Source: Deltaproteobacteria bacterium
Lineage (GTDB): Bacteria; Desulfobacterota; Desulfuromonadia; Desulfuromonadales; BM103
Length of the DNA stretch: 64,000 bases
Direction of reading: 5' to 3'
Assembly: GCA_024279915.1 (NCBI GenBank)
Contig: JAJRRB010000085.1
Coordinates: forward strand, 1 to 64,000
This document shows positions 35,255 to 42,090 of the stretch, in pieces. Below the pieces are notes generated by a model that did no database searches, was not told the origin of the DNA, and saw only the letters and a program-made list of their open reading frames with translations. The position numbers were made by a program, and so were the translations under genes. Position 1 is the first letter of the stretch; each line of letters opens with the position of its first letter.

Positions 35255-35282
35255 AAAGTTGGCCCGCCATTACTGGCGGGCC
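35255..35282 (-). terminator. intrinsic terminator closing the riboswitch transcription unit
   Basis: GGCCCGCC, a six-base loop and GGCGGGCC form a perfect 8 bp GC stem, followed on the minus strand by a run of seven U residues. It ends transcripts arriving from the riboswitch side before the export-operon promoter. Confidence 0.8.
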
Positions 35283-35647
35283 ATAACATATATCCCATAA
35301 AAATGAGACATCACAAAATGGGCTAGAAAGATTCCCACATCCCTCCTTATGACAATTGCATAACATCACATCCCCCTCCATCGCCACCGGTTCCCCTCCA
35401 AAAGTACCAGGGCGTGGCATTACCGCTTAAGCGGCCATCACATGACATTTGCGGGAATCTTTCTTATCGGTATAGCGTTAAGACTATTTACCTCCCATCA
35501 AATAGCGACCATGCATATCCCTGGCCGCAAATAAAAATTTCACTTAACCTGAAGTTTGCTGATCAATGGCACGTCGACTTGCAATCAGAAGTTAGCAGCA
35601 CCATGACGGTAACATTTTCATTCTCACGTAAACCATGAAGAGAGTAT
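35283..35647. other. 365 bp stretch without a recognisable gene
   Basis: This lies between the 33-codon ORF and the terminator. No minus-strand frame looks coding. A plus-strand frame (35414-35638) ends in TMTVTFSFSRKP, which resembles the last strand of an outer membrane protein, but there is no upstream gene body. The region may be a decayed gene or an untranslated RNA segment. Confidence 0.4.
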
Positions 35648-35749
35648 TTAAATTTTGTTGGGGTATTGGTGCCCCAGATCTGGGGCGTGATCGATGTTTC
35701 CGGATTGAGTTAAAGCAAGAATCCCACAAAAAGCTATGGTCTTCTTCAT
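35648..35749 (-). CDS. 33-codon ORF downstream of a c-di-GMP riboswitch
   Basis: The ORF begins MKKTIAFCGILALTQSG, which looks like the first part of a signal peptide, and runs only 33 codons. GGAGGGGG is located 8-10 bases before the ATG at 35749. It directly follows the riboswitch terminator, so it is the regulated gene by position. The abrupt end suggests a truncated exported protein or a real short peptide. No family recognised. Confidence 0.45.
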   Translation of the reverse strand: MKKTIAFCGILALTQSGNIDHAPDLGHQYPNKI

Positions 35750-35775
35750 CCAGGAGCCCCCTCCACAAAATCAAA

Positions 35776-35822
35776 TAAACAAAACCGGGCTGCGAAGATT
35801 AGATAATCTTTCGGCAACCCGG
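35776..35822 (-). terminator. riboswitch expression-platform terminator
   Basis: On the minus strand CCGGGTTGCCGAAAGATTA pairs with TAATCTTCGCAGCCCGG, followed by TTTTGTTT. The left half of this hairpin is the 3' strand of the aptamer (CCGGGTTGCCG). Ligand binding and terminator formation are thus mutually exclusive, predicting an ON switch. Confidence 0.8.
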
Positions 35823-35905
35823 CTGTCTTGTTGATTCAGTAAGACCCGTGGCTTTCCGCCCCACCCTCACAGGTGGTTTGGCTACTTGAGTTTCAGCACC
35901 CAGCA
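35812..35905 (-). ncRNA. cyclic di-GMP-I (GEMM-I) riboswitch
   Basis: The minus strand shows the GEMM-I core in order: AGTAGCCAAACC, the P2 hairpin ending GGTGGGGCGGAAAGCC, the P3 arm ACGGGTCTT...AAGACAGCC, and GGGTTGCCG. Aligned to the Vibrio Vc2 aptamer, the position equivalent to G20 (ligand contact) is G, and the pair equivalent to 21-46 is C-G instead of G-C, a covariation. G20 favours c-di-GMP; the cGAMP-selective variants of this class usually have A. Its promoter is at 35932-35960 and its terminator at 35776-35822. Confidence 0.85.
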
Positions 35906-35931
35906 ATTAAAACTGTTTAACAAGTGCCGGG

Positions 35932-35960
35932 AGCTTAAAGTTTTCCAATCATTCTGTCAA
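35932..35960 (-). promoter_or_regulatory. sigma70-type promoter of the riboswitch transcript
   Basis: TTGACA (35960-35955), a 17-base spacer and TAAGCT (35937-35932) on the minus strand. Transcription would begin about 20 bases before the riboswitch aptamer, consistent with a short 5' flank. Confidence 0.6.
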
Positions 35961-36159
35961 GGGGAAAATCTAGCAACATACTGAAAGCTTTCATCTATAA
36001 AGAGGTTCGTCAAACGCAAGTATTTGAAACAGAAAGGGAAGCGAGTACATCCTTGGCAAAACTAAAGGTCTGCATCTTTTGACTTTTCTCTTCAAAACAC
36101 TTTTCAAACAATGTTATATTGCCACTCCTCAACAAATCATCCTTTAACAGGAGATAACC

Positions 36160-37227
36160 ATGCCAATCTCTCCCCCAATTGAAACTCTGCTGGAACAACC
36201 ACCAATGCAATTGATGGACCTGTTCGGCCGGATGCGTTCACTCACAGATGAGGCTGGCTTTTCTGGCACGTTACCTATTGTGTGGCAATGTTCGGATGAA
36301 AGCCAAAAAATCAAGAAAAGTCTGTTCGGCTACGTTTACGACTGTCCGGTCTTTAACCTTGGCAGGGTTGGCGCCCTGATCGACCCAACCCGTCTGATTC
36401 CAGCATCACACCACGGCCGTGACCTCGTCATTCTCGGCGGTAGCCACATCGGTGGCACCGAAAAAAATGGCATCGGCTATGTCGAGCGCATTCACGGCCA
36501 GACTGTCCCCTGCTGCGGTATGATGCATCGGTTGATGACTCCCTACCTGACCCTCTATCAGCGCGCCGCAACCCTGATCACCATTTTCCGCGGGCCCGGA
36601 GGATTAAAAATAGAGGTCCCCTACAAATACCTGCTGCGCAAAAGTACTGATGAGCATGTCCACCCTCACCTGCATCTGAATATTGAGAGACTCGTCGATG
36701 GTGAACCGCTACGAGACGCCAGTCAGGGCAAAGTTTATCGTCTGAACCCTGAATTTACCAAACATCACCAACACAGCTTGGCCAACATCAAGAAAACCCC
36801 TGTCTCGATCAGACAGCTACTCGATCCGGCTACTTTCTTTTTCACCAAACGCCTGAGCACAGAGAGTCACGATCCGGATTCATTGCTTGAGGGCACCGTG
36901 TTCGACTTCATGCCAGACATCGTGACTTCGGCCTATCCCCACCGCCGCATAGCTGACATCAATACCTGGCGGCAATTTCACAAACTGGCAGCGTACCTGA
37001 CCGATTCATTTGACAGCGGCGAGCGTAACATTCTCGTTATCGCTGGTCAGACCATCGATCACACGATCAAGCGTAACAGCTTCATTCCACAGTTTGGTTT
37101 TTGGATGGAACAGGGTCGTGCGCTCCAGGCACGTTATTTCAATGCACCGGAGCTCAACGAGCTACTCAACAAGCAGAAGGTGGTTACGCCGAAAAAGACA
37201 TTCTTGGAGTATGCGGAGATTGATTAG
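36160..37227 (+). CDS. LCIB/C-type beta-carbonic-anhydrase-like protein
   Basis: A 355-residue protein whose middle resembles the limiting-CO2-inducible B/C domain: YDCPVFNLGRVGALIDP, then ASHHGRDLVILGGSHIGG and VPCCGMM. Candidate zinc ligands are C62, H96 and C118 or C119, matching the Cys-His-Cys pattern of that fold. The last ~150 residues are not recognised. The first plus-strand gene in the window, it is divergent from the riboswitch unit and convergent with the phosphohexomutase. AGGAG precedes the ATG. The enzyme class is an inference from motif order; no neighbour supports a CO2-concentrating role. Confidence 0.6.
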   Translation: MPISPPIETLLEQPPMQLMDLFGRMRSLTDEAGFSGTLPIVWQCSDESQKIKKSLFGYVYDCPVFNLGRVGALIDPTRLIPASHHGRDLVILGGSHIGGTEKNGIGYVERIHGQTVPCCGMMHRLMTPYLTLYQRAATLITIFRGPGGLKIEVPYKYLLRKSTDEHVHPHLHLNIERLVDGEPLRDASQGKVYRLNPEFTKHHQHSLANIKKTPVSIRQLLDPATFFFTKRLSTESHDPDSLLEGTVFDFMPDIVTSAYPHRRIADINTWRQFHKLAAYLTDSFDSGERNILVIAGQTIDHTIKRNSFIPQFGFWMEQGRALQARYFNAPELNELLNKQKVVTPKKTFLEYAEID

Positions 37228-37235
37228 TTTCCGGA

Positions 37236-37257
37236 CAGAAACGCACACTGCACCCAT
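37236..37257. repeat. 22 bp inverted repeat, left member
   Basis: CAGAAACGCACACTGCACCC and two further bases match, in reverse complement, 39157-39178 at 21 of 22 positions. The pair brackets the phosphohexomutase and YkgJ-like genes. Confidence 0.75.
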
Positions 37258-37280
37258 CCATAATTTCCAAATGGCACTAA

Positions 37281-38702
37281 TTAGTCCTCCACAAACCGAA
37301 CCGCCGCCGCAGTCAAACTCTCCAACTCTTCCCGGCTACCAGCCTCAGTATAAACCCTCACCACCGGTTCCGTACCCGACTTACGGAAAAGCGCCCAGGA
37401 CCCATCGTCCATCATCATCTTGACGCCATCAGTTGTAATCAATTCTTTGACCGACTTTCCAGCCAAATGATCGGGTGGAGGCGCTAGTTTATCATCGATT
37501 TTTTCCGCAAGTTCCATGGAAAGAAGCAGATTTTTACGCGAGGTATGGAACTCACCAACACGGCTATAAAGGTCTGCCAACAGCTGACCAAGAGTCTTGC
37601 CTTCAACAGCCACCATTTCGGCAACCAGCAGACAGGCAAGGACACCATCTTTATCTGGCACATGGTCACGCAGGCTCAAACCAGCACTCTCTTCACCACC
37701 TATGACGATCTCATTGTCACGAATGAATTCACCTATATATTTAAAACCGACCGGTGTCTCGCGCACAGCATAACCATGATGTGCAGCTACGGCATCAATG
37801 AAGTGGGAAGTAGCAACCGAGCGGGCGGCATCGCCAGTTTCACCTTTTCTTCTGATCAGGTAATCGTAAAGCAGCGCAAGAATATAATTAGGTTCAATGA
37901 AGGAACCGTCGGCATCAACAATTCCATAACGATCAGCATCTCCATCGGTGGCCAGACCAAGCACGATCTGCTTGTCACCTTTGACCCGGTTAATCAGATC
38001 GTTGAGGTGCGCTGGTGATGGGTCTGGAGGCATTCCACCAAAGTAAGGATCTCGTGTACCATTAATCGTCTGTACCAGCAAACCGGCTTCTACTAACAGG
38101 CTGTCGACATAATCACGACCGGCTCCATACATCGGGTCAAAAACCACGGTCATGCCGGATTTGCCAATAGCTTCAAGATCAACCTTTTGGCGCAAGACAT
38201 CCAAATAATCCGGCATGGGATCAATTTCTTCAACCAGGCCAGCGCGCACCGCCTGATCGAGAGGCATATCACGATAGCAAACTTCACCGAGCATGGCATT
38301 CGCCAACCGCTCAATTTCGGCAGTGACTTCAGGCAGAGCCGGACCACCCCAGGCGGTCGAGAACTTAATGCCGTTATAGTCATAGGGATTATGGCTGGCG
38401 GTAAAGTTGATCGCTCCAGCCGTGCCGCGACGCATGATTTCGTAGGCAATAACCGGCGTTGGTGTATCGTCTTTGCAGATAAAAACCGGAACCCCGGAGC
38501 CAGTAAGCACCCGAGCTGTTTCCCTGGCAAAACGCGCACCCATAAAACGGCTGTCATGTCCAATCACCAGACCTTGCCCGGCACATTTTTCTGACCGCAA
38601 AAAGTCAGCAATAGCCTGGGTGACAATACGAACATTCTCCAAGGTAAAGTCTTCGGCGAGAATGCCGCGCCAGCCTGAGGTTCCAAACTTTATTTGGTTC
38701 AT
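37281..38702 (-). CDS. alpha-D-phosphohexomutase (phosphoglucomutase/phosphomannomutase)
   Basis: A 473-residue phosphohexomutase interconverting hexose 1- and 6-phosphates, supplying sugar-1-phosphates for nucleotide-sugar synthesis. All four domains are visible: KFGTSGWRGILAEDF at the N terminus, phosphoserine loop FTASHNPYDYNGIKFS near residue 100, metal loop ATDGDADRYGIVD near residue 235, sugar loop IGGEESAGLS near residue 325, and phosphate loop RKSGTEPVVRVYTEA near residue 440. Glucose versus mannose preference cannot be set from sequence. Likely feeds both polysaccharide blocks. Confidence 0.93.
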   Translation of the reverse strand: MNQIKFGTSGWRGILAEDFTLENVRIVTQAIADFLRSEKCAGQGLVIGHDSRFMGARFARETARVLTGSGVPVFICKDDTPTPVIAYEIMRRGTAGAINFTASHNPYDYNGIKFSTAWGGPALPEVTAEIERLANAMLGEVCYRDMPLDQAVRAGLVEEIDPMPDYLDVLRQKVDLEAIGKSGMTVVFDPMYGAGRDYVDSLLVEAGLLVQTINGTRDPYFGGMPPDPSPAHLNDLINRVKGDKQIVLGLATDGDADRYGIVDADGSFIEPNYILALLYDYLIRRKGETGDAARSVATSHFIDAVAAHHGYAVRETPVGFKYIGEFIRDNEIVIGGEESAGLSLRDHVPDKDGVLACLLVAEMVAVEGKTLGQLLADLYSRVGEFHTSRKNLLLSMELAEKIDDKLAPPPDHLAGKSVKELITTDGVKMMMDDGSWALFRKSGTEPVVRVYTEAGSREELESLTAAAVRFVED

Positions 38703-38786
38703 TAAAACTCTCCTGATAACAATATTTTGACACTACCAAAACTTTAGCATAGAAAAGCACAATGACACGGTTAAGACGTGTGCTTG

Positions 38787-39125
38787 TCAAGACTCTTCTG
38801 AATCGTCCTCATCCGACATACTTGGCGCCGGATAGTTTGCAATATCAGTAACGTAAGGACAGTCTGCAGGAAGGAAACCTGACTTGACGTATGCTGGCGT
38901 CAAACGAATACAACCAGGCCGTTTGCTATCACGATCAGCATAGACACGGCACATTTTAGTCTCTGTATTGAGGAATTCGCAAGGTAGATCCGTGTAGTAA
39001 ATCTTCCCCTCAAAATCTATTTTTTCATAGCAACACCTGCCGCACCTGCAACAGATAGAGTCCCATTCTTTTTCGCCGACTTCTCTGGTTTTCTTCATAT
39101 CGGCCTTAGTCTTCTTCATATCCAC
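38787..39125 (-). CDS. YkgJ-family cysteine-cluster protein
   Basis: A 112-residue protein with the YkgJ zinc/iron-binding cluster: CCRCGRCCYEK near residue 25, then LPCEFLNTETKMCRVYADRD and RPGCIR. The family is soluble and binds a metal or Fe-S cluster; function is not established. The N terminus is lysine-rich and the last 15 residues are acidic. GTG at 39125 or ATG at 39119 is the start. Confidence 0.8.
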   Translation of the reverse strand: MDMKKTKADMKKTREVGEKEWDSICCRCGRCCYEKIDFEGKIYYTDLPCEFLNTETKMCRVYADRDSKRPGCIRLTPAYVKSGFLPADCPYVTDIANYPAPSMSDEDDSEES

Positions 39126-39156
39126 AAGCTACCTAGTACCCAACCGGAAACTCTAG

Positions 39157-39320
39157 ATGGGTGCAGTGTCCGTTTCTGATTTGAAAACCAGCAATTTTTC
39201 GCAAGGTCAAGGAAATCAGGCATTTGAGCGGAGGCGTAGCACTTTACGCCGCACAATCAAATGTGCAGATTGACGCAGAGATTGCGGAAAAGGGCGGTTT
39301 CCAGACAGAAACTACCTAAT
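39157..39320. repeat. ~160 bp near-palindromic intergenic element
   Basis: An imperfect palindrome filling most of the 300-base gap between the YkgJ-like and PxxKW genes. The left arm has GTTTCTGATTTGAAAACCAG and the right arm, in reverse complement, GTTTCTGTCTGGAAACCGCC, with a centre around CGTAGCACTTTACG. Its first 22 bases are the right member of the inverted repeat pair with 37236-37257. Apart from this element, no gene is seen in 39126-39433. Confidence 0.65.
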
Positions 39321-39433
39321 CAGGGAAATTAGGTCAATTGCAAAACGTGTCTTTTAAGGTTGACACACATCAGCAAAAGGGGGTAGAAATCTTCTTTGGA
39401 AATCAGATAAAGCTTGAATAGAAGGAGTACCCC

Positions 39434-39712
39434 ATGCAGTGTCAAACAGTTCTTCCCGGTACAGAATGTACTTTCTGGAGTAAAAAAGGTTGCATTGCCG
39501 AAGGCGGCAGCTGTCAGAACGTTATTGAAATGTGTGAAGGTTGTAATCACATCGTTGAAGGTAGCATCGGCCCTGTTTGCGCCAAAGCTCCTACACCAGT
39601 CAAAAAATGGTCCGCCGGTCTTTGCAACTTTGCCACTCACCGTAAAGTGGAAGTCAAGATCGAAGAAGTCAAGGTCAACCCGATCAAAGCTTCGAAGCGA
39701 GCGGGTCGTTAA
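39434..39712 (+). CDS. PxxKW family cysteine-rich protein
   Basis: A 92-residue protein with eight cysteines, including CTFWSKKGC, CQNVIEMCEGC and CAKAPTPVKKWSAGLCN, where PVKKW is the name-giving motif of this deltaproteobacterial family. Metal or Fe-S binding is likely, but the role is unknown. The C terminus is lysine-rich (KVEVKIEEVKVNPIKASK). AGAAGGAG precedes the ATG, and a clear terminator follows at 39744-39782, so it forms a single-gene unit. Confidence 0.85.
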   Translation: MQCQTVLPGTECTFWSKKGCIAEGGSCQNVIEMCEGCNHIVEGSIGPVCAKAPTPVKKWSAGLCNFATHRKVEVKIEEVKVNPIKASKRAGR

Positions 39713-39743
39713 CAACCCGTTTCATACATCGCGTTACATTATT

Positions 39744-39782
39744 CAGGCCGACAACCCTCTGGTTGCCGGCCTGTTTTTTTGT
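39744..39782 (+). terminator. intrinsic terminator after the PxxKW gene
   Basis: AGGCCGACAACC pairs with GGTTGCCGGCCT around a short loop, followed by eight T residues. The reverse side could also help end scpB transcripts. Confidence 0.85.
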
Positions 39783-39851
39783 TTTTTAAATGATTCCGTT
39801 CATACCTGTAAATCTATGATTTGAATATTTGGTTTTTGTTTGTGTTAAAGG

Positions 39852-40514
39852 TTAAGCTTCTTCTGGTTGCTCACCAGAAGTTTCCAAACTTAACGCAGAG
39901 CCCTCCTCGACAGCATCCTCATCAATCAATAGCGGCAGACTTGCCCCCTCATCATCCCAACCCTGTCTTTCATTCTCCTCATCTGACACCAGTTCACTGA
40001 ATTCACGCAAGGTCGGCAATGCAGTGAGGTCGGCCAGTCCGAACAGTTCCAAAAACTCACGGGTAGTGCCGTAAATCATCGGTTTGCCAGGAATGTCTTT
40101 CTTCCCGAGGATTCTTACCAGCCGCTTTTCGAGCAAAGTTTTCAGGACGCTACCGGAATCGACTCCGCGCAGATACTCGACTTCTGAGCGGGTGACTGGC
40201 TGCCGATAAGCAATGATGGCCAAAGTCTCAAGAGCAGGCCGGGAGAATTTGAAGGGTCGGTTGTGGCCTAGTTTCCTTAAGAAGTCTGCGTATTCAGGAC
40301 GCGTTCTGAGTTGATAGCCACCGGAGACTTCTTGCAGAAAAAATCCGCGAGGACGTTCAGCATAATCGACTTCCAACGCTTCGATTGCAGCGAGAATCTC
40401 AGTTTGCTCCGTATCCAGAGCTTCGGCCATACGCTCGGCCTTAATTGGCCCATCGGCGGCAAAGATCAAAGCTTCGACCAATGGTATAAGATCAAGAGTA
40501 TCCAAGGGCATCAT
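39852..40514 (-). CDS. scpB: segregation and condensation protein B
   Basis: About 220 residues; ScpB binds ScpA and the SMC ATPase to form the chromosome condensin. Two winged-helix domains are visible: LVEALIFAADGPIKAERMAE at the start, then SRPALETLAIIAYRQPVTRS and RGVDSGSVLKTLLEKRLVRI, and YGTTREFLELFGL near the end. The C-terminal 45 residues are acidic and poorly conserved. Start at 40514 overlaps scpA by about 20 bases; longer starts up to 40544 are possible. Third gene of the M50-scpA-scpB run. Confidence 0.93.
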   Translation of the reverse strand: MMPLDTLDLIPLVEALIFAADGPIKAERMAEALDTEQTEILAAIEALEVDYAERPRGFFLQEVSGGYQLRTRPEYADFLRKLGHNRPFKFSRPALETLAIIAYRQPVTRSEVEYLRGVDSGSVLKTLLEKRLVRILGKKDIPGKPMIYGTTREFLELFGLADLTALPTLREFSELVSDEENERQGWDDEGASLPLLIDEDAVEEGSALSLETSGEQPEEA

Positions 40515-41274
40515 CTCCAACGTCCAGCTCTTCATTTTCGTCAATCACCACCGCAGGGAAGAGCCAGATTGTTCCATGGTGAACATTCTGCATAAACCTG
40601 ACCAGGTGCAGCTTCACCAGCTCCAGCAGCGCCAGAAAGGTTACAATCACCTCGTTGCGTTTGAGACCATCGCTGAAAAGATCGACAAAAGCCACACTTT
40701 CCTTGCCTTGTAAAGCTGAGAGAATGGCATTGATACGATCCGTAACGGAAAGTTGTTCCATATTGACTTCATGAACAAGTTGTTCGGGATTTTCCTTAAG
40801 GACTTCCCGCAAAGCCTCCAGCAGATCAAAGAGGCCCACAGCGACAAAACCTGCCTCGGCTTCTTCAAGGACTTCCGGCTGTGGGGCAACACGGGCAAAA
40901 ACATCGCGTCCCAGCTGGGGTTTGTGATCAAGAGTCAGGGAGACTTCTTTATATTTCTGATACTCAAGCAAACGCCGAACCAACTCTGCACGCGGGTCAT
41001 CTTCTTCCTCTTCCAGATCTTCCTCAACAATCTTTGGCAGAAGCTGCTTTGACTTGATATGCAGCAAGGTCGCCGCCATCAGCAGGAATTCTCCTGCCAG
41101 GTCAAGATTGAGGGTTTTCATTGTATCCAGAATCGCCAGGTATTGCTCAGTGATTGCTGCCATGGGGATATCATAAATATCCATCTCATTCTTCTTGATG
41201 AGATGCAGCAACAGGTCGAGAGGCCCCTCGAAGTTTTCCAACTGAATAGAGTAGCTGTCCATATCGCGGCTCAT
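40492..41274 (-). CDS. scpA: segregation and condensation protein A
   Basis: A 260-residue kleisin subunit of the SMC-ScpAB complex. The N terminus has the invariant LENFEGPLDLLLHLIKKNEM and DIYDIPMAAITEQYL; the mid region is acidic (EEDLEEEEDD), and the C-terminal winged helix has EVIVTFLALLELVKLH. The start overlaps the M50 protease stop (ATGA), and the stop lies inside the scpB start region. Confidence 0.95.
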   Translation of the reverse strand: MSRDMDSYSIQLENFEGPLDLLLHLIKKNEMDIYDIPMAAITEQYLAILDTMKTLNLDLAGEFLLMAATLLHIKSKQLLPKIVEEDLEEEEDDPRAELVRRLLEYQKYKEVSLTLDHKPQLGRDVFARVAPQPEVLEEAEAGFVAVGLFDLLEALREVLKENPEQLVHEVNMEQLSVTDRINAILSALQGKESVAFVDLFSDGLKRNEVIVTFLALLELVKLHLVRFMQNVHHGTIWLFPAVVIDENEELDVGDDALGYS

Positions 41275-41954
41275 CGATAGAAAAGCAGGCGCATGGTCTG
41301 CTCAACGACGTTCATATGAGGCCCAGCCATCATGCTTACCACATGATGAACCACCGGACCGAAAGTCGTCTTCCAGAGTGACGTGCCAAAAATAATAAAG
41401 ACGATCAGTAACATGCCAAAGGGTTCAATGCGACGGAGCATCTGCGATTGCTTTTCCGGCAGGATGCCCATAAGGACTCTGCCACCATCGAGAGGTGGAA
41501 TTGGCAAGAGATTAAAGAGACAAAGGATGACGTTGATATAGAGCCCGAAGGCCGCCATCAGGCCAATCGGGTTAATCAATGGTTGCAACGAGCTTCCTTC
41601 AGGAAGCATGGCCGCGGTATAGACGATGACACGCAGCAACAGGGCAGAGAAGAGAGCCAGCAAAAGATTTGCTGAAGGACCTGCCAGAGAGACCCAGATC
41701 ATATCTTTTTGTGCGTGACGCAGATTATTCGGGTTGACCGGTACCGGCCGAGCCCAACCAAAGCCAAAGACCAGCAGAGCAATGGTGCCAATGGGATCAA
41801 GATGTTTAATCGGGTTCAAAGTCAATCGACCAAGCAGTCGCGCCGTCGGATCGCCGAACTTGTCAGCAATAAAGCCGTGAGCAACTTCGTGCAAGGTAAC
41901 CGCAAGCAGAGCCGGAACCAGCATGATTGAAACTTTAAGTAGGATATGTTCCAT
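41271..41954 (-). CDS. site-2-protease-type M50 membrane metallopeptidase
   Basis: A 227-residue integral membrane peptidase with HEVAHGF (zinc-binding HExxH) near residue 24, a second conserved region [16 protein letters not shown], and [16 protein letters not shown] near residue 155 with the third zinc ligand aspartate. This small form without a PDZ domain is commonly next to scpA. ATG at 41954 is preferred over TTG at 41975. Substrates unknown. Confidence 0.88.
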   Translation of the reverse strand: MEHILLKVSIMLVPALLAVTLHEVAHGFIADKFGDPTARLLGRLTLNPIKHLDPIGTIALLVFGFGWARPVPVNPNNLRHAQKDMIWVSLAGPSANLLLALFSALLLRVIVYTAAMLPEGSSLQPLINPIGLMAAFGLYINVILCLFNLLPIPPLDGGRVLMGILPEKQSQMLRRIEPFGMLLIVFIIFGTSLWKTTFGPVVHHVVSMMAGPHMNVVEQTMRLLFYR

Positions 41955-42090
41955 AATAAAGAGCTCTGTAAGCAATCAAAAGAATGCGTATTTTTAACAG
42001 ATGCACCAAAGTAAGTCAACGACCTGTAGACGACAAAACCATCTAACTAACTGATTTAACAGGAGCAGCCATCAGCTCTGTTCTCTATTC

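Noticed and set aside
35414-35638. Plus-strand ORF ending like an outer membrane beta strand (TMTVTFSFSRKP)
   Set aside because: No start signal and no upstream gene body; resemblance is limited to the last few residues.
37010-37423. Plus ORF overlapping the LCIB-like gene end and pgm
   Set aside because: Different frame of a supported gene, then antisense of pgm; no family match.
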